This document shows positions 24,195 through 32,433 of a stretch of 64,000 nt of DNA, piece after piece. Numbering within the stretch: position 1 is the first letter of the stretch; the number at the start of each line of letters is the position of its first letter. The notes beneath the pieces are model-generated. The model made no database searches, was not told the origin of the DNA, and was given only the letters and a program-made list of their open reading frames with translations. A program made the translations under genes and the position numbers. Source of the stretch: Calditrichia bacterium (GTDB lineage: Bacteria > Calditrichota > Calditrichia > RBG-13-44-9 > J075); NCBI GenBank assembly GCA_028284445.1, contig JANQRS010000061.1, positions 248,001-312,000 on the forward strand, in the 5' to 3' direction.

Positions 24195-25700
24195 ATGTTT
24201 ATGGCGGATAGCAAAGTTGCCAAAAAAGGGAATCTGTTTAAGCTCATCAAATCGATGACTAAATCCGAAAAGCGTTATTTCAAGCTTTTTGCGTCGACGA
24301 CCAGCAATAGCAAAAACTATCTGCTGCTCTTTGATGCTATCGACCGGCAAGATGAATTTGATGAAAAGGCAATCCGAAAACAGTTTGCCGGGAAGACCTT
24401 CGTTAAACAGCTTCACGTGACAAAGAACTACCTCACTCGGCTCATCATGAAGAGCCTGCGTAACTACCACAACAAAATTTCCCGCGATGCTGAAATAAAG
24501 GATCTCTTGCGTGATATCGAAATTCTATTTCGCCGGGAGCTATTTGATAATTGTCATTATGCAATTGAGAAAGCCAGGAGCCTTGCTGTTGAATATGAAA
24601 AGCATACTGATTTGCTGGAGATCTACGCCTGGGAAAGGAAACTCCTACTGGCAAGGGGGAGTGGGAATCTGGATCGCGAAAAAGCCAATCTATTGCTCGA
24701 TCGCGAACGCGAATCCCTGCAGCAGATTGGTACGATCAACGAATACTGGGATTTGACCTTCAATCTTTTCGATATGCTTGGCGATGTGCAAATCGGCTGG
24801 AACAGCTTTGGCGATTTGAAGGACCATCCGCTCCTGAAGCGCAAAGGACGGGCTGAAACACTACAGGCCAAGACCCTCTATCACTATATTTTGCAGTCTT
24901 ATCATTTTGCCCGCGGAGAAATGGATGAAGCATACGAAAATGTCAGCGCCCTGCTGGAAGTGCAGGAGGCCAACCCGCAGCAGATACGCGAAAATCCCGG
25001 GTCCTACATCACCGCTTTGAACAACAAGATCAAAGTTTGCCTGCAAATCAAGAAGTATGATGAGGTTCCGGATCTGCTGCGGGCGGTGCGCGCTGTGCCC
25101 GAGCAATATGGCCTGAAAGATATCAGCCCGATGACCACGCGTTTGATGCTGCAATCGTATAACGTCGAGCTGGAAATGTATCGCGATACCAGCAATTCCG
25201 CGAAAGGGCTGAATCTTGCAACCGAAGTTTTGGCATATTTGGATTCATATGACAAAGTTATTCCTGCTGTTTATCGCCTGTTGTTGCTCTATCAAATAGC
25301 CTACCTGTATTTCTTCGACAGGAAATATGAACCAGCGCTCTCGATTCTAAACGAGCTGTTTCGTCACAATTTTGGGAATATGCGCCAGGATATTCAAAGT
25401 TATGCGCAGGTGCTACGCCTGATGGTTCATTTTGAGCTGAGTAACGCGATGGTCATGCGTTATTCGGTTGAGGCGTGGCGGCGATTCTTGAAGAAGAAGC
25501 GCAACCTGTCGGCGTTTGAAAAGCGTTTGCTGAAGTTTTTTTCGAAATTAAGCACTGTCCATCCCGAAAAATATCCCGCACTATTCCGCGAGCTGGTCGA
25601 TGAAGTCACGCAAGATGAACAGGCAGATTCGCTGCAAAGCAGCCAAACCTATCTTGAGATTAAGGTTTGGCTTGATAATAAGATTGCCGAATTCACCTAA
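24195..25700 (+). CDS. Hypothetical helical-repeat protein (FCB-type)
   Basis: A 501-residue protein with no signal peptide. The N-terminal segment GNLFKLIKSMTKSEKRYFKLF begins a family I recall from Bacteroidetes-like genomes; the rest is almost entirely alpha-helical with TPR-like hydrophobic spacing (for example around residues 150-420). No catalytic motif is visible. ATG 24195 and ATG 24201 are both possible starts. It ends 39 bases before a secreted-protein gene on the same strand, which has its own strong ribosome site. Its function is unknown; a scaffold or regulatory role is guesswork. Confidence 0.75.
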   Translation: MFMADSKVAKKGNLFKLIKSMTKSEKRYFKLFASTTSNSKNYLLLFDAIDRQDEFDEKAIRKQFAGKTFVKQLHVTKNYLTRLIMKSLRNYHNKISRDAEIKDLLRDIEILFRRELFDNCHYAIEKARSLAVEYEKHTDLLEIYAWERKLLLARGSGNLDREKANLLLDRERESLQQIGTINEYWDLTFNLFDMLGDVQIGWNSFGDLKDHPLLKRKGRAETLQAKTLYHYILQSYHFARGEMDEAYENVSALLEVQEANPQQIRENPGSYITALNNKIKVCLQIKKYDEVPDLLRAVRAVPEQYGLKDISPMTTRLMLQSYNVELEMYRDTSNSAKGLNLATEVLAYLDSYDKVIPAVYRLLLLYQIAYLYFFDRKYEPALSILNELFRHNFGNMRQDIQSYAQVLRLMVHFELSNAMVMRYSVEAWRRFLKKKRNLSAFEKRLLKFFSKLSTVHPEKYPALFRELVDEVTQDEQADSLQSSQTYLEIKVWLDNKIAEFT

Positions 25701-25739
25701 ATTCGATAATATGGGGCTTACCCTAAATGGAGGAGGAGT

Positions 25740-26681
25740 ATGAGACACCTCATTTTGTTTCGAACCGTTGCTGTGCCTGTTTGCTTTTTCTGCCTTACCC
25801 CGCCGACCGCAGCCCAGACCTATGAACCGTCCGTGGAATATGCTTCCTTGCTAAGTATGGGGTTCTATGATCGAAGTGGCGCCTTTATGGTTGATAAGCT
25901 GCAATTGGTATTTCCACCCGCAGATGACCAACCGGTAGAATTCCAAATCAATAAGCCCGGAGGCGAAACCGTTGTTAGCTTGCCGATGCGCATTGAGCGC
26001 TGGAATGGTCAACCCGCCTTTGCCGGTTTGCGCGCGCCAAGTGGACATCCCGGAACAATCAGTTTAGAACAAGGCGGTGATTACGAGATCGCCATTACTG
26101 TAGGCGGCAAGGTCGCAACTAAAATGCCCTTTTCAATGAAAGTTGAGAGCAGTGGTGACCCCTTTAATCCGCAAAAGAGTTTTACCCGTGAAGGTCCCTG
26201 GCGTACGCTTGGTTTCCTTGGTGAAAACATCGATCAAAAAGGCGGCCCTCTCTTGTTCTACTGGTGGAGCAGCCCGCGTGAATTGGCTGAGGGCAAAACC
26301 AATGGACGGTTGTCGGTTCATATCATGAAAGACGGCGATGAAATCGCTTACGGCCAAAAAGCAGTTTCGATCAGCGGTAGCAAGTGGCGCTTTTTGCAGG
26401 TGCCTTTTGAACACAAGGTTGGTAATGGGGAAAAAGCTTTTACGCTTGAAAAATTACGTGCAAATGACGGCGTCTACGAAGTGGTCGTCAAAGACAAAGA
26501 TACGGTTGTGAAGACCTTCAAGGCCAAGGTCAAAGATGGTGAATTGAAGCGCTTGAAGCGCAATAAGCTCGGCCTTGAACCACATGAGGATTTTATTTCG
26601 CCGCGATTAAAAGACATGCGCGATGGCTATGGCGGGCGCAATTTTATGGTGGATGCCTATTGGGTTTCTACCGAACGGTAA
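25740..26681 (+). CDS. Secreted hypothetical protein
   Basis: A 313-residue protein with a signal peptide (residues 1-25, ending near TAAQT). The mature part is beta-rich with two apparent sandwich-like halves, including VESSGDPFNPQKSF followed by REGPWRTLGFL and a Lys-rich C-terminal segment (LKRLKRNKLGLEPHEDF). GGAGGAGG gives a very good ribosome site. No enzyme motif is seen. Likely periplasmic or outer-membrane associated; function unknown. It converges with the nuclease gene with only 2 bases between stops. Confidence 0.75.
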   Translation: MRHLILFRTVAVPVCFFCLTPPTAAQTYEPSVEYASLLSMGFYDRSGAFMVDKLQLVFPPADDQPVEFQINKPGGETVVSLPMRIERWNGQPAFAGLRAPSGHPGTISLEQGGDYEIAITVGGKVATKMPFSMKVESSGDPFNPQKSFTREGPWRTLGFLGENIDQKGGPLLFYWWSSPRELAEGKTNGRLSVHIMKDGDEIAYGQKAVSISGSKWRFLQVPFEHKVGNGEKAFTLEKLRANDGVYEVVVKDKDTVVKTFKAKVKDGELKRLKRNKLGLEPHEDFISPRLKDMRDGYGGRNFMVDAYWVSTER

Positions 26682-26683
26682 GT

Positions 26684-27913
26684 CTATTCCGAATCTTCGG
26701 CCAGTATGCGATCCAATACTGGCCGGAGTTTATCCACCGTCGGCATCTCTCGAAAGAGAAAACCATATTGCTGAAAATACGGTGATGTATCCAACCTTTC
26801 CTGCACGGCGTCATTTTTCAACAGACGCCTTGACACTCCCAAGATCAATTCAAAATCCAACGATTCATCCAAAATATCCAGGCGCTTTTCCAGGTGACTG
26901 GCATGCCAGGGATGGAAGAGCTCGAGTTCGGCGAGGGCACCGCTATTGTGAATGAGTGTGATATCCGGAAAACAATAAAATTCACCCCGCAAACGTACAA
27001 AGCCTGAGGATGCCTCAACCTGCCAATCCGGCAGTCGCTTGCTGATTGTTTCCCGAAATAAGCTGATCTCTTCCGGAACGTATGACAGGAATTGCTGTGA
27101 ATAGGGCTCGATGCCACAGGTATGATCCAGAATTAGCTGGTAGGTATTTCTGCCCTTAAAGCGGACCTCGGCCTGCAATTCCCAGGTCTCCTGGTGTAGC
27201 AATGCCGGAAAAAATCTGGCTAATGCCATCCCGTATTTCTGGGTTTGAAAAAAGAGGTTGAGCGGTCCATCAATTTCTATTTTGAATTGGTTGTTGGGCA
27301 AGGGCTGTATATCTGCCAGCAGTTGGTGAAATCGAAGATACTTGAACAACTGGCGAATTTGGCCGGAATCTGTGCCGCCAATGGTAAGGGTGAGCTTGTT
27401 GCTGTGAATCAATAGCCCTTGCACTTGTGCTGCATTATAACGATGCAGCAAACGTTCGGCCGTTATTCCTTTAAAGTGCACGACCGGCTGCTGCATGGGC
27501 AAATCGCTGTAAATGAGCTCTGCCAGGGCCTCAGGGGCCTGCTGGAATTTTTGCCGAAGTTTGTCATGGTAGTTGGATTCTGATTCAGGCTGGTCGGCGG
27601 TCAAGAGACTGGCGGTGAATTCGAAAACGTCGCTGCGCAGGCGCATGAGTTCTTCATTCGGCGCGGTATCAAATTCAGTGCGATCGAGTAGGAGTTTTTC
27701 CAGGCCTCTGCTAATAATTGCTTCAATTGGGCTGCCATCGATGATGTTTGCAGCCTTAGCCTGCAAGGCCTCGCGAGTCTTGCCGGGGCTGTTGTTAAAA
27801 ACATCCAGCAGGGCATTGGCTGCTGAGAGAAAAGATTCATCTGCCGGATCGATGAAATCCGGAATGACGTTTTCCTCGCGAAATTTATGACGAACCAGGT
27901 CTTTGGTAAGCAC
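26684..27913 (-). CDS. DUF790 family nuclease, Bax1-like partner of XPB
   Basis: About 409 residues from GTG 27913, beginning MLTKDLVRHKFREENVIPDF, which is the typical N-terminus of DUF790 proteins. Segments such as GEFYCFPDITLIHN contain acidic residues compatible with a nuclease core of the type seen in archaeal Bax1. In archaea Bax1 pairs with the XPB helicase in nucleotide excision repair; here the helicase gene lies immediately upstream and overlaps. The frame also opens at TTG 27964, giving 17 more residues without conservation, so I prefer the GTG. Its nuclease activity is inferred from the family. Confidence 0.85.
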   Translation of the reverse strand: MLTKDLVRHKFREENVIPDFIDPADESFLSAANALLDVFNNSPGKTREALQAKAANIIDGSPIEAIISRGLEKLLLDRTEFDTAPNEELMRLRSDVFEFTASLLTADQPESESNYHDKLRQKFQQAPEALAELIYSDLPMQQPVVHFKGITAERLLHRYNAAQVQGLLIHSNKLTLTIGGTDSGQIRQLFKYLRFHQLLADIQPLPNNQFKIEIDGPLNLFFQTQKYGMALARFFPALLHQETWELQAEVRFKGRNTYQLILDHTCGIEPYSQQFLSYVPEEISLFRETISKRLPDWQVEASSGFVRLRGEFYCFPDITLIHNSGALAELELFHPWHASHLEKRLDILDESLDFELILGVSRRLLKNDAVQERLDTSPYFQQYGFLFREMPTVDKLRPVLDRILAEDSE

Positions 27914-29297
27914 TGTGCTTCCGTCTCCGCTTGTTGGTAAAGTGTTCGCCGGTACCTTTGGCAATTAGTTCATAGAGAACCGCCTTCTTGCCGGGACGCG
28001 CCCTTAGTATTCGTCCCAGACGCTGCACGTGCTCGCGAACGCTGCCGCTACCGGATACCACGATTGCCACGGTTGCCTCCGGCACATCAACCCCTTCATT
28101 TAATACTTTTGAGGTGACCAGGACCGTATAGCTGCCTTCTCTGAAAGACTTCAGGAATTGCTCCCGTTCTTTTACTTTTGTGTGATGCGTAAGCACCGGT
28201 AGAAAAAAACGGCGCCCGATTTTGTAGGCCATTTCATTGTCTTGCGTAAAAACAATCACGCGGTCGCCTCGATGATCATTGAGCAATGTCCAGATCATTT
28301 CCAGCTTTGCAGAGGCCGCCAGGCTGAGCTGCTTCTGCAGCAGGTAGTTCTTGAACACCAGACGGCCTTCCGGTGTACGACTTGTCTTCCACAGGAAGCG
28401 ATTCCAGCCGCCCGGTCCTCCTATGACAATATTCTCTGCCTTCAGATAGTCCAGGTAAATTTGCCGGGCTTCATCATAGGCACTTTGCTCATCAGGCGTG
28501 AGTGATAGTTCGTGAGTGATCACCTCGTATGGCGCCAATGTGGAGCCTTCCAATTCGTCGATCCGCGATTGATAGCAGAGGGGACCGATCAATTTGTAAA
28601 GGCGTTTTTCTTTGCCGTCGCCGCGCTCGGGCGTGGCGGTGAGTCCCAGCCGAAAAGGCGCAATATTGCTGATTGCCGTGTACTGATATTGATCTCCCGG
28701 CAAGTGATGACACTCGTCGAAAACGACCATGCCAAACTGATTGCCCTTGCTGGTCACATGTAAGAGTGCTGAGTCGTAGGTGCTGACCGTAATTGGATGT
28801 GTTTCGTTATAGCCGCCGCCCCATATGCCGATGTCTCGTCCCAAATAGTTTTTCAGTACCTCGTACCATTGGTGCATCAAATCTATGGTCGGGACATGAA
28901 CGAGGGTGGGCCTGCCGGTCTCTACAATCAACAACACTGCCAGAATGGTTTTACCTGAACCGGTTGGTAAACTCACCACGCCGTTTTTGCCGGCCTTTAG
29001 CCAGGCTTCCGCAGCCGCTTTTTGAAATGCGCGGGGTGTAATGGATTTGACGAGTTCATAGGTGTCTGGCTCGAACTGCCGGGCGTCATCTTGCCATTCC
29101 AACTCGCTGCGATGCAGATAAATAGCGATGTCCCGATAGTGATAGGCAGGGGCGCGATGGACCTGGGTTCGGACGTCCCAACGCACACCGGGAAGCGCTT
29201 TGACGAGCGCTTCCGGCAGGTTCTGGAGAATAATGGTGCCCTTATCGAATGTGAGACGTATCCTGGACAAAATGACCTCGGTTTGTCGGTTGTTCAA
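27885..29297 (-). CDS. XPB-like superfamily 2 DNA helicase
   Basis: A 470-residue DEAD/H helicase. It has Walker A SLPTGSGKTILAVLL, the DECH box VVFDECHHLPG, the TAT motif LGLTATPERGDG and the motif V/VI region NEGVDVPEATVAI... HVQRLGRILR. The N-terminal 95 residues resemble the damage-recognition-like domain of XPB. The protein is short, as in archaeal and bacterial XPB. The 3' end overlaps the DUF790 gene by 29 bases, so they are coupled. The pair probably unwinds and cuts damaged DNA in a UvrABC-independent repair route; this is inference from archaeal systems. Confidence 0.92.
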   Translation of the reverse strand: MNNRQTEVILSRIRLTFDKGTIILQNLPEALVKALPGVRWDVRTQVHRAPAYHYRDIAIYLHRSELEWQDDARQFEPDTYELVKSITPRAFQKAAAEAWLKAGKNGVVSLPTGSGKTILAVLLIVETGRPTLVHVPTIDLMHQWYEVLKNYLGRDIGIWGGGYNETHPITVSTYDSALLHVTSKGNQFGMVVFDECHHLPGDQYQYTAISNIAPFRLGLTATPERGDGKEKRLYKLIGPLCYQSRIDELEGSTLAPYEVITHELSLTPDEQSAYDEARQIYLDYLKAENIVIGGPGGWNRFLWKTSRTPEGRLVFKNYLLQKQLSLAASAKLEMIWTLLNDHRGDRVIVFTQDNEMAYKIGRRFFLPVLTHHTKVKEREQFLKSFREGSYTVLVTSKVLNEGVDVPEATVAIVVSGSGSVREHVQRLGRILRARPGKKAVLYELIAKGTGEHFTNKRRRKHSAYQRPGSS

Positions 29298-29628
29298 ATA
29301 TATACGTTCTCATCCTGATTGAAAACCGAAGAATGATATTGCAAAATGTGGTGATCGCTGTTCGATGCCCGTTGATCGTTGTCCGATGACCGATGCTCGT
29401 TGTTTGAAGAGATTCTGCGTCCACCGCCAGCGAATCTTCAATTTTCATTCTCATCCCATTCCCCCCGGGTAAAAAAGCAAACCCGGGGCTGGCCTAAATC
29501 ATCCCGCAAGCGAGATTCTTAAAGTGAAAAGAAAACTATTTGCCAATTTTCAATCTTCAATTTTCATTCTCATCCCATTCCCTTCAATTTCCTGTTGAGT
29601 TAGGTTTTGCCAATTACTAAGTTTGAAT
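29298..29628. repeat. 331-base divergent intergenic stretch with repeats and a hairpin
   Basis: No gene is visible. It holds a GTTGTTCGATG-type degenerate repeat (about 29350-29405), a 29-base direct repeat (TCTTCAATTTTCATTCTCAT and more) at 29434-29462 and again near 29554-29582, and a perfect hairpin CCCCGGGT / ACCCGGGG around 29463-29488. It separates the divergent helicase and kinase genes and should contain both promoters, but I can name no clear box. Confidence 0.65.
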
Positions 29629-31503
29629 ATGGAAGACCGAGTTCAACTGGCTGAAGAAGAACTGCAGCGCTTGCGCAAGGCGCATCCCGATTCGACCGAA
29701 TTGATTGATGGGCTCATTGCGCTGGCCTGGGAACTTGCCCTGAAAGACCCGCCACGTAGCCACGCGTTGACTGACGAAGCGCAAGCGCTTGCTGAACGTC
29801 TTGAATATGAAAGCGGCCTGGCCTATTGCAAACGCAATAACGGCTACTTTGCCGGCATGCGTGGTGACTATCAGACCAGCCTGGAGCTATCGCAGGCGGC
29901 GATGGATTACTTCTGGAGCAATAATGACCTAACCGGTCAGTCTACGGTTCAGGACACCTTATCCTGGGTTTTCTGGCGCTTTGGGCACTACGATAAAGCC
30001 GTTCAATGCTCTTACGACTCACTTAATCTTAATCGCAAGATTGGCGATTTACGCGGAGAGGCATGGGCGCTGCATAATATTGCCAATCTGAATAAAGAAA
30101 TCGGTGACCTGGATACCGCCATCGAATATTACCAGCAAGCTTTCGAGAAATTCCAGGAAGCGGGGTATGTTGTTGGTCAGGGTCGGATTATGGCGGCGTT
30201 GGGATATCTCTATCGCGACCAGGGAGATCTTGATAAGGCCCTGGGCATGCAGCTAAAGAGCCTGGAAATGGCGCGGGAGCATCAGGTTGCGATTGCCGAA
30301 GCCAGTTCCTTGACCGCGGTTGGCAAAATTTATAAGGATCTCGGGAAGCTGGATTTGGCTGCTCAGTATTATGAAGAATGTATTGAAGTGGCTGAGCGGA
30401 CAGAGCACCGCGATATCGCTTCTTCAAACTACTTGAACCTCGGTGAACTGTATCGCGCAAAAGGCGATCTTGATACCGCATTGGACTACATGCAGAAATC
30501 ACTGGATCTGGCCAGGGAAACAGCCGCAAAGCTGACGCTTTCCAGGATTCACCATGCGATTGCATTGGTATATGAGCAACAATCCAAACCTGCGGAATCC
30601 CTCCAGCATTACAAGCGCTTTAGCGAGCTAAAAGATGAAGTTTTCAGTGAAGAGAACAAGTCGGCTATCAAGAATCTCGAAATACGCCTGCAGATTGAAA
30701 AAGCGGAGCAGGAAGCCGAGATTCATCGCTTAAAATATGTCGAGCTTGCTCAAATGCAGGCGCAGTTGATCCAGTCCGAGAAACTGGCATTGCTCGGAAA
30801 TTTAGTCGCCGGCATTGCGCATGAAGTGAACACGCCGGTTGGTATCATCAATAGCAATATGGATGTCGCTCGCCGCGCCATTGATAAGATTGTCAAAGAG
30901 GCCGGCACGCCAAATGGGGCTGAAGTGAAGAATGGCGGCGGCAAAATCTTCAAAGCGCTGGATATCCTCAAGACCAACAATGAGAACACCGCTGCTGCTG
31001 CAGGCAAAATTGCCGGTTTAATCCAGAACCTGAAGAATTTTGCCCGTCTGGATCAAGCGGATCAGCAGTTGGCGGATGTCCACGATGGCATTCGTGAAAC
31101 GCTGGCCTTGCTTAAGTCCCGCCTGCATGAAGGCATTACAATCAATTGTCAATTTGGTGAAGTCCCGCAGATTCGTTGTTTCCCTCAGCAATTGAACCAG
31201 GTGTTCATGACCCTTCTAATGAATGCCGCAGATGCCATCGATGAGACCGGTGAAATCACGGTAAAGACGGCAATTCAACAGCAGGCGCTACTGATTGATA
31301 TCGCTGACTCAGGTCGCGGTATCCCGGCTGACAAGCTGGGGAGTATTTTCGAAATCGGCTTTGCCAGCAAAGATGAAAAAGTCCGTATGAATGTTGGCCT
31401 GGCGACGGCCTACAACATCATCCAAAACCATAGCGGCGAGATTGATGTCACCAGCCAACCGGGTTCAGGCACGACTTTTACTATCAAACTGCCACTGTCG
31501 TAA
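29629..31503 (+). CDS. TPR-repeat sensor histidine kinase
   Basis: About 624 residues. Residues 1-340 form TPR repeats (for example GDYQTSLELSQAAMDYF, GDLDTAIEYYQQAFEKF, GDLDKALGMQLKSLEMA, GDLDTALDYMQKSLDLA). A coiled-coil linker leads to the H-box GIAHEVNTPVG (His near 398), N-box LLMNAADAID, G1 DSGRGIP and G2 NVGLATAY. It has no TM helix, so it is cytoplasmic. The kinase is orphan: no response regulator is nearby. I chose ATG 29629; TTG 29623 is two codons upstream. The TPR part probably binds a partner protein that switches the kinase. Confidence 0.92.
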   Translation: MEDRVQLAEEELQRLRKAHPDSTELIDGLIALAWELALKDPPRSHALTDEAQALAERLEYESGLAYCKRNNGYFAGMRGDYQTSLELSQAAMDYFWSNNDLTGQSTVQDTLSWVFWRFGHYDKAVQCSYDSLNLNRKIGDLRGEAWALHNIANLNKEIGDLDTAIEYYQQAFEKFQEAGYVVGQGRIMAALGYLYRDQGDLDKALGMQLKSLEMAREHQVAIAEASSLTAVGKIYKDLGKLDLAAQYYEECIEVAERTEHRDIASSNYLNLGELYRAKGDLDTALDYMQKSLDLARETAAKLTLSRIHHAIALVYEQQSKPAESLQHYKRFSELKDEVFSEENKSAIKNLEIRLQIEKAEQEAEIHRLKYVELAQMQAQLIQSEKLALLGNLVAGIAHEVNTPVGIINSNMDVARRAIDKIVKEAGTPNGAEVKNGGGKIFKALDILKTNNENTAAAAGKIAGLIQNLKNFARLDQADQQLADVHDGIRETLALLKSRLHEGITINCQFGEVPQIRCFPQQLNQVFMTLLMNAADAIDETGEITVKTAIQQQALLIDIADSGRGIPADKLGSIFEIGFASKDEKVRMNVGLATAYNIIQNHSGEIDVTSQPGSGTTFTIKLPLS

Positions 31504-31643
31504 AATCTTCACGCCTGTGCCTTGAAGATACTATTTCTCCCAACTCCAACCACAATAAATTTGTTCTTAAATCTTTTAAAAGTAATAGCTTGAATGGAAA
31601 TTGGAAGTCCATGCATTTTTTGGCATAATTTCTGAAGATTTAT

Positions 31644-31692
31644 GTTCATCCCCCCTAAATGTTCCCCCGGGGGACATTTAGGGGGGATGAAC
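31644..31692. repeat. 49-bp palindrome (family copy 6)
   Basis: Arms GTTCATCCCCCCTAAATGT and the complement ACATTTAGGGGGGATGAAC, nearly perfect, around CCCCCGGGGG. It ends 23 bases before the next start codon and thus lies in a 5' untranslated region. Confidence 0.9.
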
Positions 31693-31715
31693 TATGTAAC
31701 TCAAAGGAGAGGTAA

Positions 31716-32357
31716 ATGAAGCAAAATCTGTTGATAGTGATGATGATATGTCTGCTAACCGGTTTGGGCCTGGGGCAAGGCGGTGATTTGTTGAACGAGG
31801 TCCCGCTCTATCCGATTCCGGAGGAAATGACCTTCGAGGAATACCAGGATATGAATCGGCGTCTGACAGTCGGTCTGGCAATTGCTGCAGTGCCGGTGCC
31901 TGGTTTAATTCATTTCTATGCAGGGGAGAAAAAGACCGGCGCTATTATCCTTGGCACAGCGGTGGTTGGATTGGGCAGTATTATCGCCGGTGCCGCGATG
32001 GCTGAAGACGGCGATTTTCCGGATTCGGATTTTAGCGTGCTGATCTTGAATGAGGGCGATGAAGATCGGGAGCGCCGTTTCGAAGAAATTCCATATGAAA
32101 ATGTCAACGGCGAAATAACCTACAAGCTGCGCGAGATTAACCGCGAGCCGGATGGTGCCGGTATCGCCCTGATTGCTGTTGGCGCCGGGTTGTTGGTCGC
32201 GGATATTCTCTACGACTTTATCCACGGTATTCGCACCATCGAAAAAAAGCGCGATGCCGTGCGCTATAAGTATGGCCGGAGCATGAAGCTTGGTTTTCAG
32301 CCGCAGTTTAATTTAGAGAAGCAATCTGTTGGCGTTGGTTTGGCTCTGAATTTTTAG
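31716..32357 (+). CDS. Membrane-associated hypothetical protein with signal peptide
   Basis: A 213-residue protein with a signal peptide (about residues 1-20), two or three hydrophobic segments (about residues 50-64, 72-92 and 150-168) and an acidic loop between. PVPGLIHFYAGEKKTGAI resembles the PGLGQFYNG-type segment of DUF5683-like envelope proteins, but the match is loose. The last residue is Phe within a short beta-like tail (SVGVGLALNF), which might suggest outer-membrane insertion. GGAGAGG precedes the ATG. Function unknown. It converges with the acyltransferase fusion across a strong hairpin. Confidence 0.65.
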   Translation: MKQNLLIVMMICLLTGLGLGQGGDLLNEVPLYPIPEEMTFEEYQDMNRRLTVGLAIAAVPVPGLIHFYAGEKKTGAIILGTAVVGLGSIIAGAAMAEDGDFPDSDFSVLILNEGDEDRERRFEEIPYENVNGEITYKLREINREPDGAGIALIAVGAGLLVADILYDFIHGIRTIEKKRDAVRYKYGRSMKLGFQPQFNLEKQSVGVGLALNF

Positions 32358-32363
32358 CAGGAA

Positions 32364-32418
32364 ACAGTCAAGACCGGAGCGGCCCTTCACCGCATGGGCC
32401 GCTCACAGAAATGACTGT
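32364..32418. terminator. Bidirectional hairpin between convergent genes
   Basis: Nested inverted repeats: outer ACAGTCA/TGACTGT and inner GAGCGGCCC/GGGCCGCTC with a 10-base loop. There is no T-run, but its place between two convergent stops fits a two-way transcription barrier. Confidence 0.6.
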
Positions 32419-32433
32419 GTCGGGGCAGGACAT

